Notes under the pieces: model-generated
Seen by the model: only the letters and a program-made list of their open reading frames with translations
Told to the model about the DNA's origin: nothing
The model's database searches: none
Origin: Verrucomicrobiales bacterium
GTDB taxonomy: Bacteria > Verrucomicrobiota > Verrucomicrobiia > Limisphaerales > J093
Assembly (NCBI GenBank): GCA_015075445.1
Contig: JABTUJ010000002.1
Span: 186,001-250,000 of the forward strand
Length of the DNA: 64,000 nucleotides
Direction: 5' to 3'
Translations under genes and position numbers: made by a program
In this document: positions 28,915 to 38,445 of the stretch, in pieces
Layout of the letters: each line of letters begins with the position of its first letter
How positions within the stretch are numbered: position 1 is the stretch's first letter

Positions 28915-29057
28915 GAGCCGACGTAAGGAGGCTCAGCCCAGCAGAGTCTCGTCACCTCGACTCCTACGGGGGGGCAGGGACTGGTAGGAGCCGACGTAAG
29001 GAGGCTCAGCCAGTCAGCAGAGTCTCGTGACCTCGACTCCTACGGGGGGCGGGGACC
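28911..29057. repeat. Family B palindromic repeat, two tandem copies
   Basis: Two 73-bp units begin GTAGGAGCCGACGTAAGGAG at 28911 and 28984 and end CTCGACTCCTACGGGG, so each unit is itself a hairpin (GTAGGAG.CGA.GT against AC.TCG.CTCCTAC). The left unit contains the stop codon of the DUF1080 gene and the right one that of the GH106 gene. Confidence 0.85.
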
Positions 29058-32000
29058 GGTCAACTCGAGGTTCACGGGCCCGAGGAGGCCGGAGATCGGA
29101 TCGCCCTGATAGGGGGTCGGGCTCGTCCGGTAATGGTTGGCCAGCGTGTTGAACACCCGGACTTCGAGGCGGTTCTCGCCCGGTTGGAGCTGGCCGGACA
29201 ACTTGACCCGCCACGGCGGGGCCACGCGGATGCCCGCCAATTGCCCGTTGACCCGCACTTCCGCGGTGGCCGCCACCCGACCCAGATCAAGCCAGACCTC
29301 ACTGGTCGCCTGCGCCGACGTCAACTCCAGCGTACGGCGATACCAGGCCCCGCCTGAGTAACATTCGAGGGCCCCCAGCTTGGACCAATCCCCAGCGGTG
29401 GTTACGCCCCGACCGCACTCCAGCTTGATGGGTTCGGGCAATGCCGCCGCCCCGCTGTAGCCGATCTCAGGTTGCACCCGTAGCGCAACGACGGTCGCCT
29501 CGCGCAGGGTCGTGGTTGCCTCGAACCGCCCCCCGCCCGCCGCGCGCAAGGGATGGCCATCCGCCCAGGCCTGCACGGCGCCGCGCACCCGCAGCGTCAG
29601 GGCCTGCAGTCCCGGCGGGGCCGTGAACCGGAACCACTCGGCCGGCCGCGCCCCGGCACGCACGTCGAACGGGATGAGCGCCGGATCGTCCAACCACGTC
29701 ATCGCCAGGGGCGTGCGCTCGCCTGTCGGCACGGCCGCGCCCTCCCGGCGGAGGACCAAGAAGCCGCGACCGGCGTGGTCGTAGCGAATCAGCAGCGGAT
29801 TGGTGCCCGCCCGCAGCGCCAGCGGAGCTTCCGGGTTCGGGACACGGACGCCGTTCAGATACACAGCCGCCGGTGTCAGGACCTCGGACGCATGCGGCGT
29901 TTCGCCTTCGCGGCGGGAGCTGAAGGCCAGCCGGACGGTCGTTGGCTCGTCGACGGTGGCGCTCGTCCAAAGGTAATAGCGGCCACCGGCCAACTCGGGT
30001 TCATACCGGAATTCGTTGTGTCCCGACGTACGTCGGCCCAGGCAGAGGAAGTGGTCGGTCACGTTCTTCTTGAGACCGTGCCAGCCCTGATGACCGGCGT
30101 CGCCAAACAGACCCTGCCGCCAGGAGAAGCTGTAGGGCTTCCAGCGAAGCGACGAACCGGCAACGGGGGCGGTCGCGTCGCTCGTGAGATGGGTCAGCCT
30201 GGCCAATTCAGCCTCGAGCGCTTCCCCTGTCGCTTCGGGCGGCACCGGCCCGAGGAACCAGAACTGCGGGCCCACTCCGTACGGGACACGGTCCCATTGG
30301 GAATCGTCGAAGTCCGGCTGGGACCAGTCGCGGGCGTCGCCGGATTCGACGGCGTGCTGGAAAAAGCGGGCTTCGGGACCGATGACCGGGTCGACGGCGG
30401 GCAGCCGGAAATCGCCGTAACGATTGTCCATGGTGGGCTCGAGCTCGAACTCCCAAGAACCCTCAAGCGCGAGTTTCTGCGTAGGAGCGGCGGACGGGGG
30501 TGGCGGATTCTGGTGCGGCTGGCCCGGGTGGAAAACCACCACCTGCGCCTCGTAAGGCTCGAGGGGCAGTTCGACTTGCGTGCCGGTGGCCGTCTCGCCC
30601 ACCACGCGCAGCGGTTGCACCTCCCCCGTCCACGGATCCCACAGCTCGGCGCGGCCCTTCGCGCGGAACTCGACGCGCGCACCCTTCGACGCGTCCATCA
30701 CGAAGTACACGTCACGCGGTCCCACCCGGCGATGCAGCGAGCGGACAGGACGATCGGCCCGGGTGTCCGGAACGAAAGCCCCCAGGATGACGGGGGGCAC
30801 GTCGGCGGGTTGGCCCAGCCGGCGCGCGGCGGGAAACATGGCCGCCACCAGCGCCTCGAGTTGCGGGTCTTCGCGTCCGGTACGGTCGCTGGCCAGGGGC
30901 AGGGTGCCGACGTTCAGCACCAGCCCGCCGGCTTGGGCGAAGCGATGGGCCTGTTCCAGCGACGACCAATGGATGGCCTCCATCGCCGGCACGACCAGCG
31001 CGCGATAGGAGGAGTCGGTGACTTCGAGGCGCCCTTCGCGGACTTGCGCGCGCGCCAGGGAATCGGCGTCGATGAACTCGAAGTTGATCCCGGCGGCCAT
31101 CAGCGCGCGGGCAGTGTCGAAGGCGGTTCGGGTGGCCTTGGCCCCGTCGAGGCCCGCCGAGAAGGGCGCCACCGGGTACAGGACCGCCACGTCACAGACG
31201 AAGGTGCCTTGACTGAGGAGATAGGAGAGCCGGTCGAAGTAGCGGAAGAAGACGTCCATGTGCTGCCAGTACGGCATCCGGAAGTGGTAGCACGGCGGCG
31301 CCCATTCCCAGAACGAACCGTGCGTCGTGTAGTAGAGGCCGTGCAGGTTCAGCAGCGTGCAGCCGTAGAGGTAGTTTTCGCGGGTGGCGAACATGAGCCG
31401 CTCCGGCGTGGCGCCCCAGCCCAGGCTGTGATAGCCCTCGAGCCAAACCCGGGGGCGGCGGTAGAGGCTGGCGATCGAAGCCGACACTTTGCCTTTGATG
31501 AGGTCCGCCTGGCCCCCGGGTGTGTCGTGGCCGGGCGTCGTGTACCAGCGCGTGGCGCGGAAGTAGTCGCCAAACTCGTCGGGCTGCAATCCGCGGCCGC
31601 CGGAGTCGCAGGCGAAGATCAGGCCACGGGTCGCGTGCCAGCGGTAGATGGGCTGGAAGTACCGTTCCTCCATCAGCGCCATCCGCACGTCGGCATAGTC
31701 GAGACGCACCTTGGCCGTGAGGGGGCCCAGGTCGCTCCAGAGCGCCGGGAGGACTTCCCAGAGATCGTAGCCTTGGCGGCGCTGAAACTCGGTGGCGAAG
31801 TCCTCGTTCCACACGCGGTTGCCGGCCCCGACGTGCAGTTCGTCGTTGAAGAAGTAGTTCAGGCCGGCGGCGGATTTCGTGGGTGTGGCATCCTCGAAGC
31901 GCTGATAGAAATCGCGCACCACCCGCTCGCCGATGCCCTGGAGGAGCGGATTGAGGGTGTTGGGCTGGCGCTCGGCCCGGAAGAGCCACACTTCCCATTC

Positions 32001-32681
32001 GCCCTCCGGCGCCGTCCATTCAAGAGTGCCGTTGCGGACGCGCGTAGTGAGATCGACCCCGCCCTTTGTGGGCCGCCCTTCGACCACGCGATAAGCCCGC
32101 ACCCCGACCAGATCGGGCGGTGTTGCCAGGGTCAGGGTTTGACCCGCGTTGAGGCGCTGGCGCGGCAGGGGTTCGAGCTTGAGCGCGTTGAGTTCGGTGT
32201 GGGCATAGAAGAGCTGGCGGAAGAGGTTGTCCGTCCCCGGCCAGTCCAGCGTGTAGGTGCTCAGCCCGATCCCCATCCCGCGCTCGCGACACGCGTCTGC
32301 GATCCGGCCCCAGATGCGCCACCAGGAATCGCTGAACAGCGGTGGATCAGCGGGGTACGTGGGCCAGCCCGGCGTGTCTTCGTGGGCGTAGTTGACCTGC
32401 ACGCCACTCAGCCCCTTCGCATGCATTTGATCGAGTTGCCAGAGAAGCCGCTCTTCGTCGAGGCGATCCCCGGTCCACCACCAGAACGGCACCTGACCGT
32501 AGCCGGGCGGCGGCTGTCGGAATCCGGGCAGCGCATCCAGGTCCGCGGCGCGGCTGGGATAGCCGGCGGAGTCGGCAGGGAATGCCACCACAGTCACAGG
32601 GTTGTTGAGGGTCGCCGCCTCAGCGGCCATGCCGTCCGGCACGAACGGTCGCAACAGCACCAAGCCGCTGGCCAGCCACAT
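29040..32681 (-). CDS. GH106-type alpha-L-rhamnosidase-like glycoside hydrolase
   Basis: 1213 aa from the ATG at 32681, which gives a signal peptide (MWLASGLVLLRPFVPDGMAAEA); in-frame starts up to 32885 would add a long basic leader. Near the N-terminus it has FRQPPPGYGQVPFWWWTGDRLDEERLLWQLDQMHAKGLSGVQVNY in continuous context, the hallmark opening of GH106 enzymes. The catalytic-domain sequences FNDELHVG, CDSGGRGLQPDEFGDYFRATRWYTTPG and WLEGYHSLGWGATPERL follow, and the C-terminal third is made of beta-sandwich domains ending in a galactose-binding-like fold (VRVNGQLAGIRVAPPWRVKLSGQLQPGENRLEVRVFNTLAN). Family members remove terminal alpha-L-rhamnose from plant and microbial polysaccharides. 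The stop codon is supplied by the adjacent repeat. Substrate specificity cannot be judged. Confidence 0.85.
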   Translation of the reverse strand: MWLASGLVLLRPFVPDGMAAEAATLNNPVTVVAFPADSAGYPSRAADLDALPGFRQPPPGYGQVPFWWWTGDRLDEERLLWQLDQMHAKGLSGVQVNYAHEDTPGWPTYPADPPLFSDSWWRIWGRIADACRERGMGIGLSTYTLDWPGTDNLFRQLFYAHTELNALKLEPLPRQRLNAGQTLTLATPPDLVGVRAYRVVEGRPTKGGVDLTTRVRNGTLEWTAPEGEWEVWLFRAERQPNTLNPLLQGIGERVVRDFYQRFEDATPTKSAAGLNYFFNDELHVGAGNRVWNEDFATEFQRRQGYDLWEVLPALWSDLGPLTAKVRLDYADVRMALMEERYFQPIYRWHATRGLIFACDSGGRGLQPDEFGDYFRATRWYTTPGHDTPGGQADLIKGKVSASIASLYRRPRVWLEGYHSLGWGATPERLMFATRENYLYGCTLLNLHGLYYTTHGSFWEWAPPCYHFRMPYWQHMDVFFRYFDRLSYLLSQGTFVCDVAVLYPVAPFSAGLDGAKATRTAFDTARALMAAGINFEFIDADSLARAQVREGRLEVTDSSYRALVVPAMEAIHWSSLEQAHRFAQAGGLVLNVGTLPLASDRTGREDPQLEALVAAMFPAARRLGQPADVPPVILGAFVPDTRADRPVRSLHRRVGPRDVYFVMDASKGARVEFRAKGRAELWDPWTGEVQPLRVVGETATGTQVELPLEPYEAQVVVFHPGQPHQNPPPPSAAPTQKLALEGSWEFELEPTMDNRYGDFRLPAVDPVIGPEARFFQHAVESGDARDWSQPDFDDSQWDRVPYGVGPQFWFLGPVPPEATGEALEAELARLTHLTSDATAPVAGSSLRWKPYSFSWRQGLFGDAGHQGWHGLKKNVTDHFLCLGRRTSGHNEFRYEPELAGGRYYLWTSATVDEPTTVRLAFSSRREGETPHASEVLTPAAVYLNGVRVPNPEAPLALRAGTNPLLIRYDHAGRGFLVLRREGAAVPTGERTPLAMTWLDDPALIPFDVRAGARPAEWFRFTAPPGLQALTLRVRGAVQAWADGHPLRAAGGGRFEATTTLREATVVALRVQPEIGYSGAAALPEPIKLECGRGVTTAGDWSKLGALECYSGGAWYRRTLELTSAQATSEVWLDLGRVAATAEVRVNGQLAGIRVAPPWRVKLSGQLQPGENRLEVRVFNTLANHYRTSPTPYQGDPISGLLGPVNLELTGPRPP

Positions 32682-33032
32682 TCGCCATCCACCAAGCCGC
32701 CGCCGGCCGCGGGGATCCGGAAGGTGGGCTCGAGCACTCGCAGGCCCGAGCGTCGCCCGGAACGGCGGGCTGGGGATCTCCGCTGCTGCGGCGAGCGAGC
32801 GGCGTGGAGCGGGTCGTCCAGCAGAGATTCGAGATGCTGTGCAGGTGCTCATGTTCAAGGGCTGATGCTGATGTGCCACGGGCATCGTGCCAAGGGATGA
32901 GTTGCGCAGCGCGTGGCGGAGAGGCAGTCCCCAGCAGGCGCAGTTCTTCGGATCGGAGAGATCGGCTGCAGGCGCCGACGTGAGAGGCGAAGTGGCGATG
33001 GCCCCAACCCGAACGCCTCCTCACGTCGGCGC
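32682..33032. other. Intergenic region with a family B inverted pair
   Basis: Upstream region of the GH106 gene. It contains GCAGGCGCCGACGTGAGAGG (from 32968) facing GCCTCCTCACGTCGGCGCCT (33014-33033), a family B hairpin. No further gene or clear promoter was identified. Confidence 0.6.
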
Positions 33033-34309
33033 CTACAGCAGACAGGGCAGATCGGGACCCTCTGGTTTAGGGCGGCGCGTCACTTGCTCAGACCTTCTCC
33101 AGGCAAATCGCGCACCCGGACGTCGGCTGGCGCCAGCGAGGCAGTCGTTCTCCGGGCAGTCGAGATAGAAGTAGGCCGTGGCCGAGACGTCGTCGCGGCG
33201 GTAGAAGTTGACCCCGCCGCGCGGATGCCGGGGATCGTCGAAGGCAGGGAGATCCGCGCGCTCCAGGAGGCGATGAATCGCGGGCGCGCGCCCGGTGAGG
33301 TTGAGCACATCGTCGCCGTGCGTATCGAGGACCCAGACGGGCTTGAGTTCAGCACCTTGGGCCAGCATCTCCGCCACCCGCGCCGAACCCGCGTTGCCCA
33401 TCTGCTGGATCGTCACCCGGCAGTCCTGGTGGAAGTAGACCGGATCGTCGAGATGGAAGCGGTAGAACGCGTAGAGATCGTTCGCCGAATCGGAGACCAG
33501 CGACCCGTGAATCCGGCCGTCGTACTCCCCCTGGCCCCAGCCCGAGCCGATGTAGTCCTCCGTCCCCGTGCCCACCAACGTGGGCAGGGCGGTGTCGCCG
33601 TCCAGATACACCTTCACCTCGCCTTCGCCAAACCACGTGCCGCGGTAGTCAGGATGGCCGATGACACCAGGTTGGTGCCAAGGTAGCGCCCTTGCCGCGT
33701 ACCCAGGGCAGGATTTCGAAGTCCTTCCCCAGTTCCGTCCTGAGGTCGCGCCGCCAGACCGCGTGGAAGTAGAGCACGTCCTCGGGATGCGCGCTCACGG
33801 TGGTGTAGTTGAGGTCGTACCAGACGAGCGCATAGGCCTTGGACTCGTTGACCAGTTGCACCCGGGCTGCCTTCCGGTACGGCATCGGGAGCGTGACGTT
33901 GTAGGAGCGGCCTTCCGGGCTCGAGAAGCAGGCACTTTCGAACGGCACGAGCAAGCCCAGGCCGACGCCAAAGAAATCGCCGATCGGCGCTGACACGGCC
34001 GGTCGGGCCGCGCCGTCCCAATACATTCAGACGGACGAGCCAGCGCGCTGTTCAGGGGTTGCGCGGGATGGTGCCACTGAGCCAGAGGCGATGGATGATA
34101 CCCGCGCCTTCGAGGTCGGCCAGGACCGCGGTGTCGCCGGGCTTGACCACCAGGAAGGCGTCACCCTTCGCGCCGCGGTTCGAGCGGCCGCCGGCCCCCT
34201 TCGCGCCGGTCGGGTTCTCGGGACTGACCCAGCGTGTATGGGTGCCGGGCGGGAGCGTGGTAGAGTTCAGCGGCACCGCAAGGGAGAGCAGGATCGACAC
34301 GTGGATCAA
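33033..34309 (-). pseudogene. Frameshifted DUF2961 gene
   Basis: One DUF2961 protein is spread over three frames. From 34309 a signal-like start and WVSPENPTGAKGAGG...LADLEGAGIIHRLWLSGTIPRNP ends in a stop at 34052. From 34026 MYWDGAARPAVSAPIGDFFGVG...LYFHAVWRRDLRTELGKDFEILPWVRGKG follows in the next frame. RYLGTNL, then GVIGHPDYRGTWFGEGEVKVYLDGD...GTGTEDYIGSGWGQGEYDG, continues in the other two frames around 33600-33690. These pieces are in the right order and spacing for a single protein of about 400 aa, broken by at least three indels. DUF2961 includes enzymes acting on fructan- and arabinan-type glycans. Decay or assembly error are both possible. Confidence 0.8.
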
Positions 34310-34367
34310 GGCGAGGCGCAGAACGGGGATTCATGGCGTGGGCGTAACGACACGGTTTCCTCCGGAG

Positions 34368-34439
34368 CAATCCCCGATGTTCGCAATCAGCGGAAAACCC
34401 ACTCTGATTCCTCCGCAGATTGCGAACTTCGGGGATTGG
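34368..34439. repeat. Family A palindromic repeat
   Basis: AATCCCCGATGTTCGCAATC faces GATTGCGAACTTCGGGGATT about 70 bp apart, followed by GGGGAAGTGACGTGGTTC, the same flank that accompanies the copies near 40383 and, inverted, 55100. It fills the gap between the DUF2961 gene and the end of the symporter gene; nothing else is seen there. Confidence 0.8.
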
Positions 34440-34603
34440 GGAAGTGACGTGGTTCCCCCGGGATCTACTCACGGGCCATGAACCGACCCGACCAGGGCCG
34501 GCCTACCGGACGTCAAGGAGGCCGGGAGGCAGGCGTGGGGTGCGGAGCAGAGGGAGGAGGCAGCCGGCGGGACGCCTGCGCCACAGGGTTCAATCGGAGA
34601 CGC

Positions 34604-37156
34604 CTACTTGGCCCACAGCGTCAGCCCGCGGAGATCCCGGGCGGGGGCCGGCCACACGCGGCTCGCCAGCCAGCCAAACACCACGCAGCTCAGCACGCCA
34701 ACCACGGCGTAGCAGAAGAAGTGCGCTGGCGTGAAGACCTTCACCCCGACCACCAGCAACCCGCTGAGGACCGCGCCGATCAGCGCCCCCGGTCCGTGCG
34801 AACGGCGGCTGAAGATCCCCAGTGCAAAGAGGCCGGACACGGTGCCGCCGAACAGGCTGATGATGGCGATGAACGTCTCCCAGACGGAGCGCACGTCCGA
34901 TTGCGCCAGGACGAGCGCCGCGCCGGTGCCGGCGAGTCCCACCCCCGCCGTCAGCCAGCGGGCCAGTCGCAGACAGGCGGCGTCGCTCGTCGTCCGTCGG
35001 AACCGGCGATGGAAGTCCGTCACGTAGGCCGTCGCCACGCTGTTGAGGCTGCTGCCGAGCGTCGATTGGGCGGCGGCGAAGAGGGCGGCCACGAGTAGTC
35101 CCGCGAGGCCGGCGGGCAGCTCCCGCACGATGAACAGCGGGAAAATGGCGTCGGTTTGCAGCGTGGGGTCCAGGCGCTCGGGGTGGTGCACGTAGAAGGC
35201 GAAGAGGGCGGTGCCGATCACAAAGAACAGAGCCTGGGCGACGGGCGAGAGCAGGGCGTTCAGCCAGATGGCTCGCGCGGCTGCGCGTTGGTCGGCCGTC
35301 GTGACGTAGCGCTGTACGACGTCCTGGCTGGCGGTGTAGGGGAACAGGTTGGTGAAGAGGCTTCCGACGATGATGATACCCGCGGCGCCGACCGTGTAGT
35401 CGAAGTTCCACGGCACGCTCTCGAAGAACCTGCCCTGGGCCGCGGCGGTGGAGAGGACCTCGGCCCACCCGCCGTCCACGCGGCCCACGAGCGTGAGCAG
35501 CGCCACGAGCGCCCCGCCCAGCAGGATGATCGCCTGCGCGGCGTCGGTCCAGATGACGGCTTCGATCCCGCCCAGGACCGTGTAGGTGATGCACAGTCCG
35601 CCCATGACCACGATGCAGAGCGACACGTCCAGATTGCTCACCGCCGCTAGAGCCAGGGAGGGGAGGTAGAGCACGATGGCGACCCGGCCGAGCTGGAACA
35701 GAATGAACAGGGCGCTGGCCAGGAGGCGCGTGGCGGTGTTGAAGCGGCGCTCGAGGTACTCGTAGGCCGAGGTCACGTCGAGCCGGCGGTAGAACGGCAG
35801 GTACACAGCCACGATCAGCGGGGTCAGCAGCAGGTACGAGTTGGCCAGAAACAGGTTCCACCCCACGCTGTAGCTCTGCGCCGGGATGGCCATGAACGTG
35901 ATCGAGCTGAGCATCGTGGCGAAAATGCTCAGCCCCGCCGCCCACCACGGAATGCGCTGGCCGCCACGGAAGAAGTCGTCGGTCGTCCGGTTCCGACGCG
36001 CGAAGCTCGATCCGATCCAGACCATCGCGACCAGGTAGAGGACGAGCGTGGCCGAGTTCAGCCAGCCGAAGCCGGTCCGCGCGCCTACGACCTGTGTGCT
36101 CCACACCTCGGGCGAGCGCCGGCCCGGGTGTGTCTCACCACTCAGCACGTGGAACCGGCCGCGCCATTCGACCACAGGCGCGGTGACCCGTGGGGCGGGC
36201 AGATCGCCGAATGGCACCCAGGTGTCGGTAATCGTGTGATAGGCAAGCGCCGTCGCGGAGAAACCCGGATGCTGCGCCGGCGGTTCGAACCCGACGGCCG
36301 CGCCGGTGTCGCCACCCAGCACCACGAAGTGGGACTGCCCAATCGTCGGTGCGGGTGAAGGCGCGGCGACGGTGGGGTGGGGGAGGTCGGCAATGCGTTT
36401 CCAGCCCGCGCCCGGGGTGAACCGGTAGGCGTCCCGCAGGTAAGCCCGCACGGGCTTACCTTGGGCATCGCCGGAGAGGCCCGCGCCGCTGACCAGGTAG
36501 AAGGCCCCGGACTGAGCGGCCGCCACCGCCAACATGCGTGCCGGACCCGGCCACGGTTCAAGCTCGCGCCAGGACGAGGCGGGCGGCGTCAGGTCCAGCG
36601 CCCAGAAGTTGTGGAGTGCGTTGGTGGCGTCGGGTCGGGCAAGGCCGCCGGCCACATAGACGGTGTTGCCCAGGCGCGCCGCGCAGGCATTGGCTACGGG
36701 GTGTGGCAGCGGCGGGAGGGACTCGATCGTGAGGCGGTCGCCCGTCCAGCGGAGCAGGAAGACTTCGCGGTGATGCTCTTGTGCGTCGCTGCCGCCCGCA
36801 CAGAGAACGCCTTCCGCCGTGGACACCGACACCCCGTAGGCCAGCGGGCGCGGAAGCTCGAAACCGGTCCGCCAGATGTCCGCGGGGTCAGTCAACACGA
36901 ACACACGATCGTGCCAGACCTTGCGTCCGCCCTCCCACGGCATCGCTTCCGGGAAGTTCGCGCCCCCACCGACCAACAGCGCACCGCCACTGGTACCGGC
37001 AAAGGGGCCGGCGAACCCGACGGCATCGGGCAGCGACGGAAGCTGGGACCAGGTCAACCCCGGGCGTTGATCGTCGGCGGTGGTTGCCAAAGTGCCGGCG
37101 AACAGGACGCTCACCAGCAGACCGAGGCAACGGCTGGGGTTGAAGCGGTTGGCCAC
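34604..37156 (-). CDS. Fusion of sialic-acid mutarotase-type Kelch domain and sodium:solute symporter
   Basis: 850 aa. Signal peptide (MANRFNPSRCLGLLVSVLFAGTLATTA), then a six-fold Kelch-like propeller (residues about 35-365) of the cyclically permuted mutarotase/NanM type: FAGTSGGALLVGGGANFPE, AYGVSVSTAEGVLCAGG, LGNTVYVAGG. About a dozen hydrophobic segments of the SSS family follow (residues about 370-850): FFRGGQRIPWWAAGLSIFATMLSSITFMAIPAQSY, VLGGIEAVIWTDAAQAIILLGG, AALFAAAQSTLGSSLNSVATAYVTDF. The Kelch domain would convert alpha- to beta-N-acetylneuraminate outside the membrane and the symporter would import it with sodium. The gene starts 9 bp after the sialate lyase gene and is clearly co-transcribed with it. 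Specificity for sialic acid is inferred from that neighbour. Confidence 0.85.
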   Translation of the reverse strand: MANRFNPSRCLGLLVSVLFAGTLATTADDQRPGLTWSQLPSLPDAVGFAGPFAGTSGGALLVGGGANFPEAMPWEGGRKVWHDRVFVLTDPADIWRTGFELPRPLAYGVSVSTAEGVLCAGGSDAQEHHREVFLLRWTGDRLTIESLPPLPHPVANACAARLGNTVYVAGGLARPDATNALHNFWALDLTPPASSWRELEPWPGPARMLAVAAAQSGAFYLVSGAGLSGDAQGKPVRAYLRDAYRFTPGAGWKRIADLPHPTVAAPSPAPTIGQSHFVVLGGDTGAAVGFEPPAQHPGFSATALAYHTITDTWVPFGDLPAPRVTAPVVEWRGRFHVLSGETHPGRRSPEVWSTQVVGARTGFGWLNSATLVLYLVAMVWIGSSFARRNRTTDDFFRGGQRIPWWAAGLSIFATMLSSITFMAIPAQSYSVGWNLFLANSYLLLTPLIVAVYLPFYRRLDVTSAYEYLERRFNTATRLLASALFILFQLGRVAIVLYLPSLALAAVSNLDVSLCIVVMGGLCITYTVLGGIEAVIWTDAAQAIILLGGALVALLTLVGRVDGGWAEVLSTAAAQGRFFESVPWNFDYTVGAAGIIIVGSLFTNLFPYTASQDVVQRYVTTADQRAAARAIWLNALLSPVAQALFFVIGTALFAFYVHHPERLDPTLQTDAIFPLFIVRELPAGLAGLLVAALFAAAQSTLGSSLNSVATAYVTDFHRRFRRTTSDAACLRLARWLTAGVGLAGTGAALVLAQSDVRSVWETFIAIISLFGGTVSGLFALGIFSRRSHGPGALIGAVLSGLLVVGVKVFTPAHFFCYAVVGVLSCVVFGWLASRVWPAPARDLRGLTLWAK

Positions 37157-37165
37157 GGCGGAGGT

Positions 37166-38104
37166 TCAGGTGCGCGCCTCGTTCGCCAAAGGCCCAGCTT
37201 CCCGGAGTGGGAAGCCGACGGACTCAAGCTCCCGGCGCAGGGCCGCGATCTGGTCGCCGGTGAGCGTGCGAAGCGGCAGCCGCACGGGGCCGCACTCGAG
37301 TCCGATGAAGCTCATCATGGCTTTCCCGGCGGGCAACCCGCCGTGGCGAATCATGACCGCGATGATCTGGAGGGCGGTCCACTGGTGGCGGCGCGCCGCG
37401 GCGAGATCGCCGCGAGCGAAGGCGTCCCAGAGCCGGTGATACACGGGCGCTATGTAGTTGTAGGTGCTGCCCACGGCGCCCGTCGCGCCCAGGGCCAGGG
37501 CCGCCAGGAGGATTTCATCGCGGCCAAACAGGAGGTTGAAGCGTCCGCCCTCGAGCTGCAGGCATTGACTGAAGCTCATCAGGTTCTCGTCGGTGAACTT
37601 GATGCCAGCCAGGTTGGGAATCCGGCGGGCCGCCAGCGACAGAAACTCAGGCATCGGCAGGTGAACGCCGGTCATGACCGGGATTTGATAGAAGTAAAAC
37701 GGCAGGTCGGGTGCCGCTGCCGCTACGCCAGCGCAGAACTCGACCAGTTCCCGGACCGATGCCGGCCGGAAGAAGGTGGGTCCGTGCGTGGCCACGGCGT
37801 CGGCGCCCGCCCGGGCGGCGTGAGCCGCGAGGTGCCGGCTTTCGTCGAGGCTGTTGTGGCCGACATGAACAATGACCTTGAGGCGTTTGGCGGCGGCCTT
37901 CACCCAACCTTCGGCCACCCGCTCACGTTCGGCCGTCGTGAGGGAAAGCCCCTCACCCGTGGTGCCACAGACAAACGCGCCGCCGACGCCGGTGGTCACC
38001 AAGTGGTCGGCCTGCGGGACGATCTGTTCCAGGTTCAGCGATCCGTCGGGATGCAGGGCGGTGAACGGCGCGGCGATGAGGCCGCTGAGTTTCGGTGTTG
38101 TCAT
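37166..38104 (-). CDS. nanA: N-acetylneuraminate lyase-type aldolase (DapA superfamily)
   Basis: 312 aa TIM-barrel aldolase. It has the substrate-carboxylate loop GTTGEG (47-52), the catalytic Tyr139 in FYFYQIPVMTG and the Schiff-base Lys169 in GIKFTDENL. The 'YxIP' form and the GIKFTD context favour N-acetylneuraminate lyase over dihydrodipicolinate synthase. The reaction cleaves N-acetylneuraminate to N-acetylmannosamine and pyruvate in the cytoplasm. The ATG at 38104 removes a short unlikely basic extension. First gene of a two-gene unit with the mutarotase/symporter fusion; a sialidase lies at 55332. NanE and NanK homologues are not in the window. Confidence 0.85.
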   Translation of the reverse strand: MTTPKLSGLIAAPFTALHPDGSLNLEQIVPQADHLVTTGVGGAFVCGTTGEGLSLTTAERERVAEGWVKAAAKRLKVIVHVGHNSLDESRHLAAHAARAGADAVATHGPTFFRPASVRELVEFCAGVAAAAPDLPFYFYQIPVMTGVHLPMPEFLSLAARRIPNLAGIKFTDENLMSFSQCLQLEGGRFNLLFGRDEILLAALALGATGAVGSTYNYIAPVYHRLWDAFARGDLAAARRHQWTALQIIAVMIRHGGLPAGKAMMSFIGLECGPVRLPLRTLTGDQIAALRRELESVGFPLREAGPLANEART

Positions 38105-38445
38105 CGGGTGTCCGGTGCGTCGGCGTCGCGGCACGCCGAGGAGCGCGAGCCTAAACAGCGCCGCGCGAATCGCAAGTGCGCCACGCGCGGTAACAGTCGG
38201 GGGTTAACAGGCGAATGGGGGTGGACGACGGGAGACAGGCGAATGGGGACTGGCGAATGCGATGTGGGTTCAGCGTCCCGATTATCAGCTCGTTCGTGCC
38301 CGCTCATTCGTCTGTCCCCATTCGTTTGTCCCCGGACAATTTGGTCTCGTCCGTCAAGGCGCGTTCGTCTGTGCCTCTCCGGGAATCCTGCCACGCGAGC
38401 TTTGCGATTGCCGGGCGTTGGGGGGTTGGCGGAAGCTCCGGCGCC
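38105..38445. other. Divergent intergenic region with short GAATGGGG repeats
   Basis: This lies between the sialate lyase gene and the DUF5107 gene. It contains AGGCGAATGGGG twice (from 38209 and 38236) and the inverse form CCCCATTCGTTTGTCC near 38317, plus CATTCGTCTGTCC just before it. The symmetric arrangement could be a regulatory or hairpin-forming element. No gene is supported. Confidence 0.4.

Noticed and set aside
29553..32900. 1115-codon open frame on the plus strand opposite the GH106 gene
   Set aside because: It has no domain resemblance and is the mirror frame kept open by high GC; the minus strand carries clear GH106 motifs.
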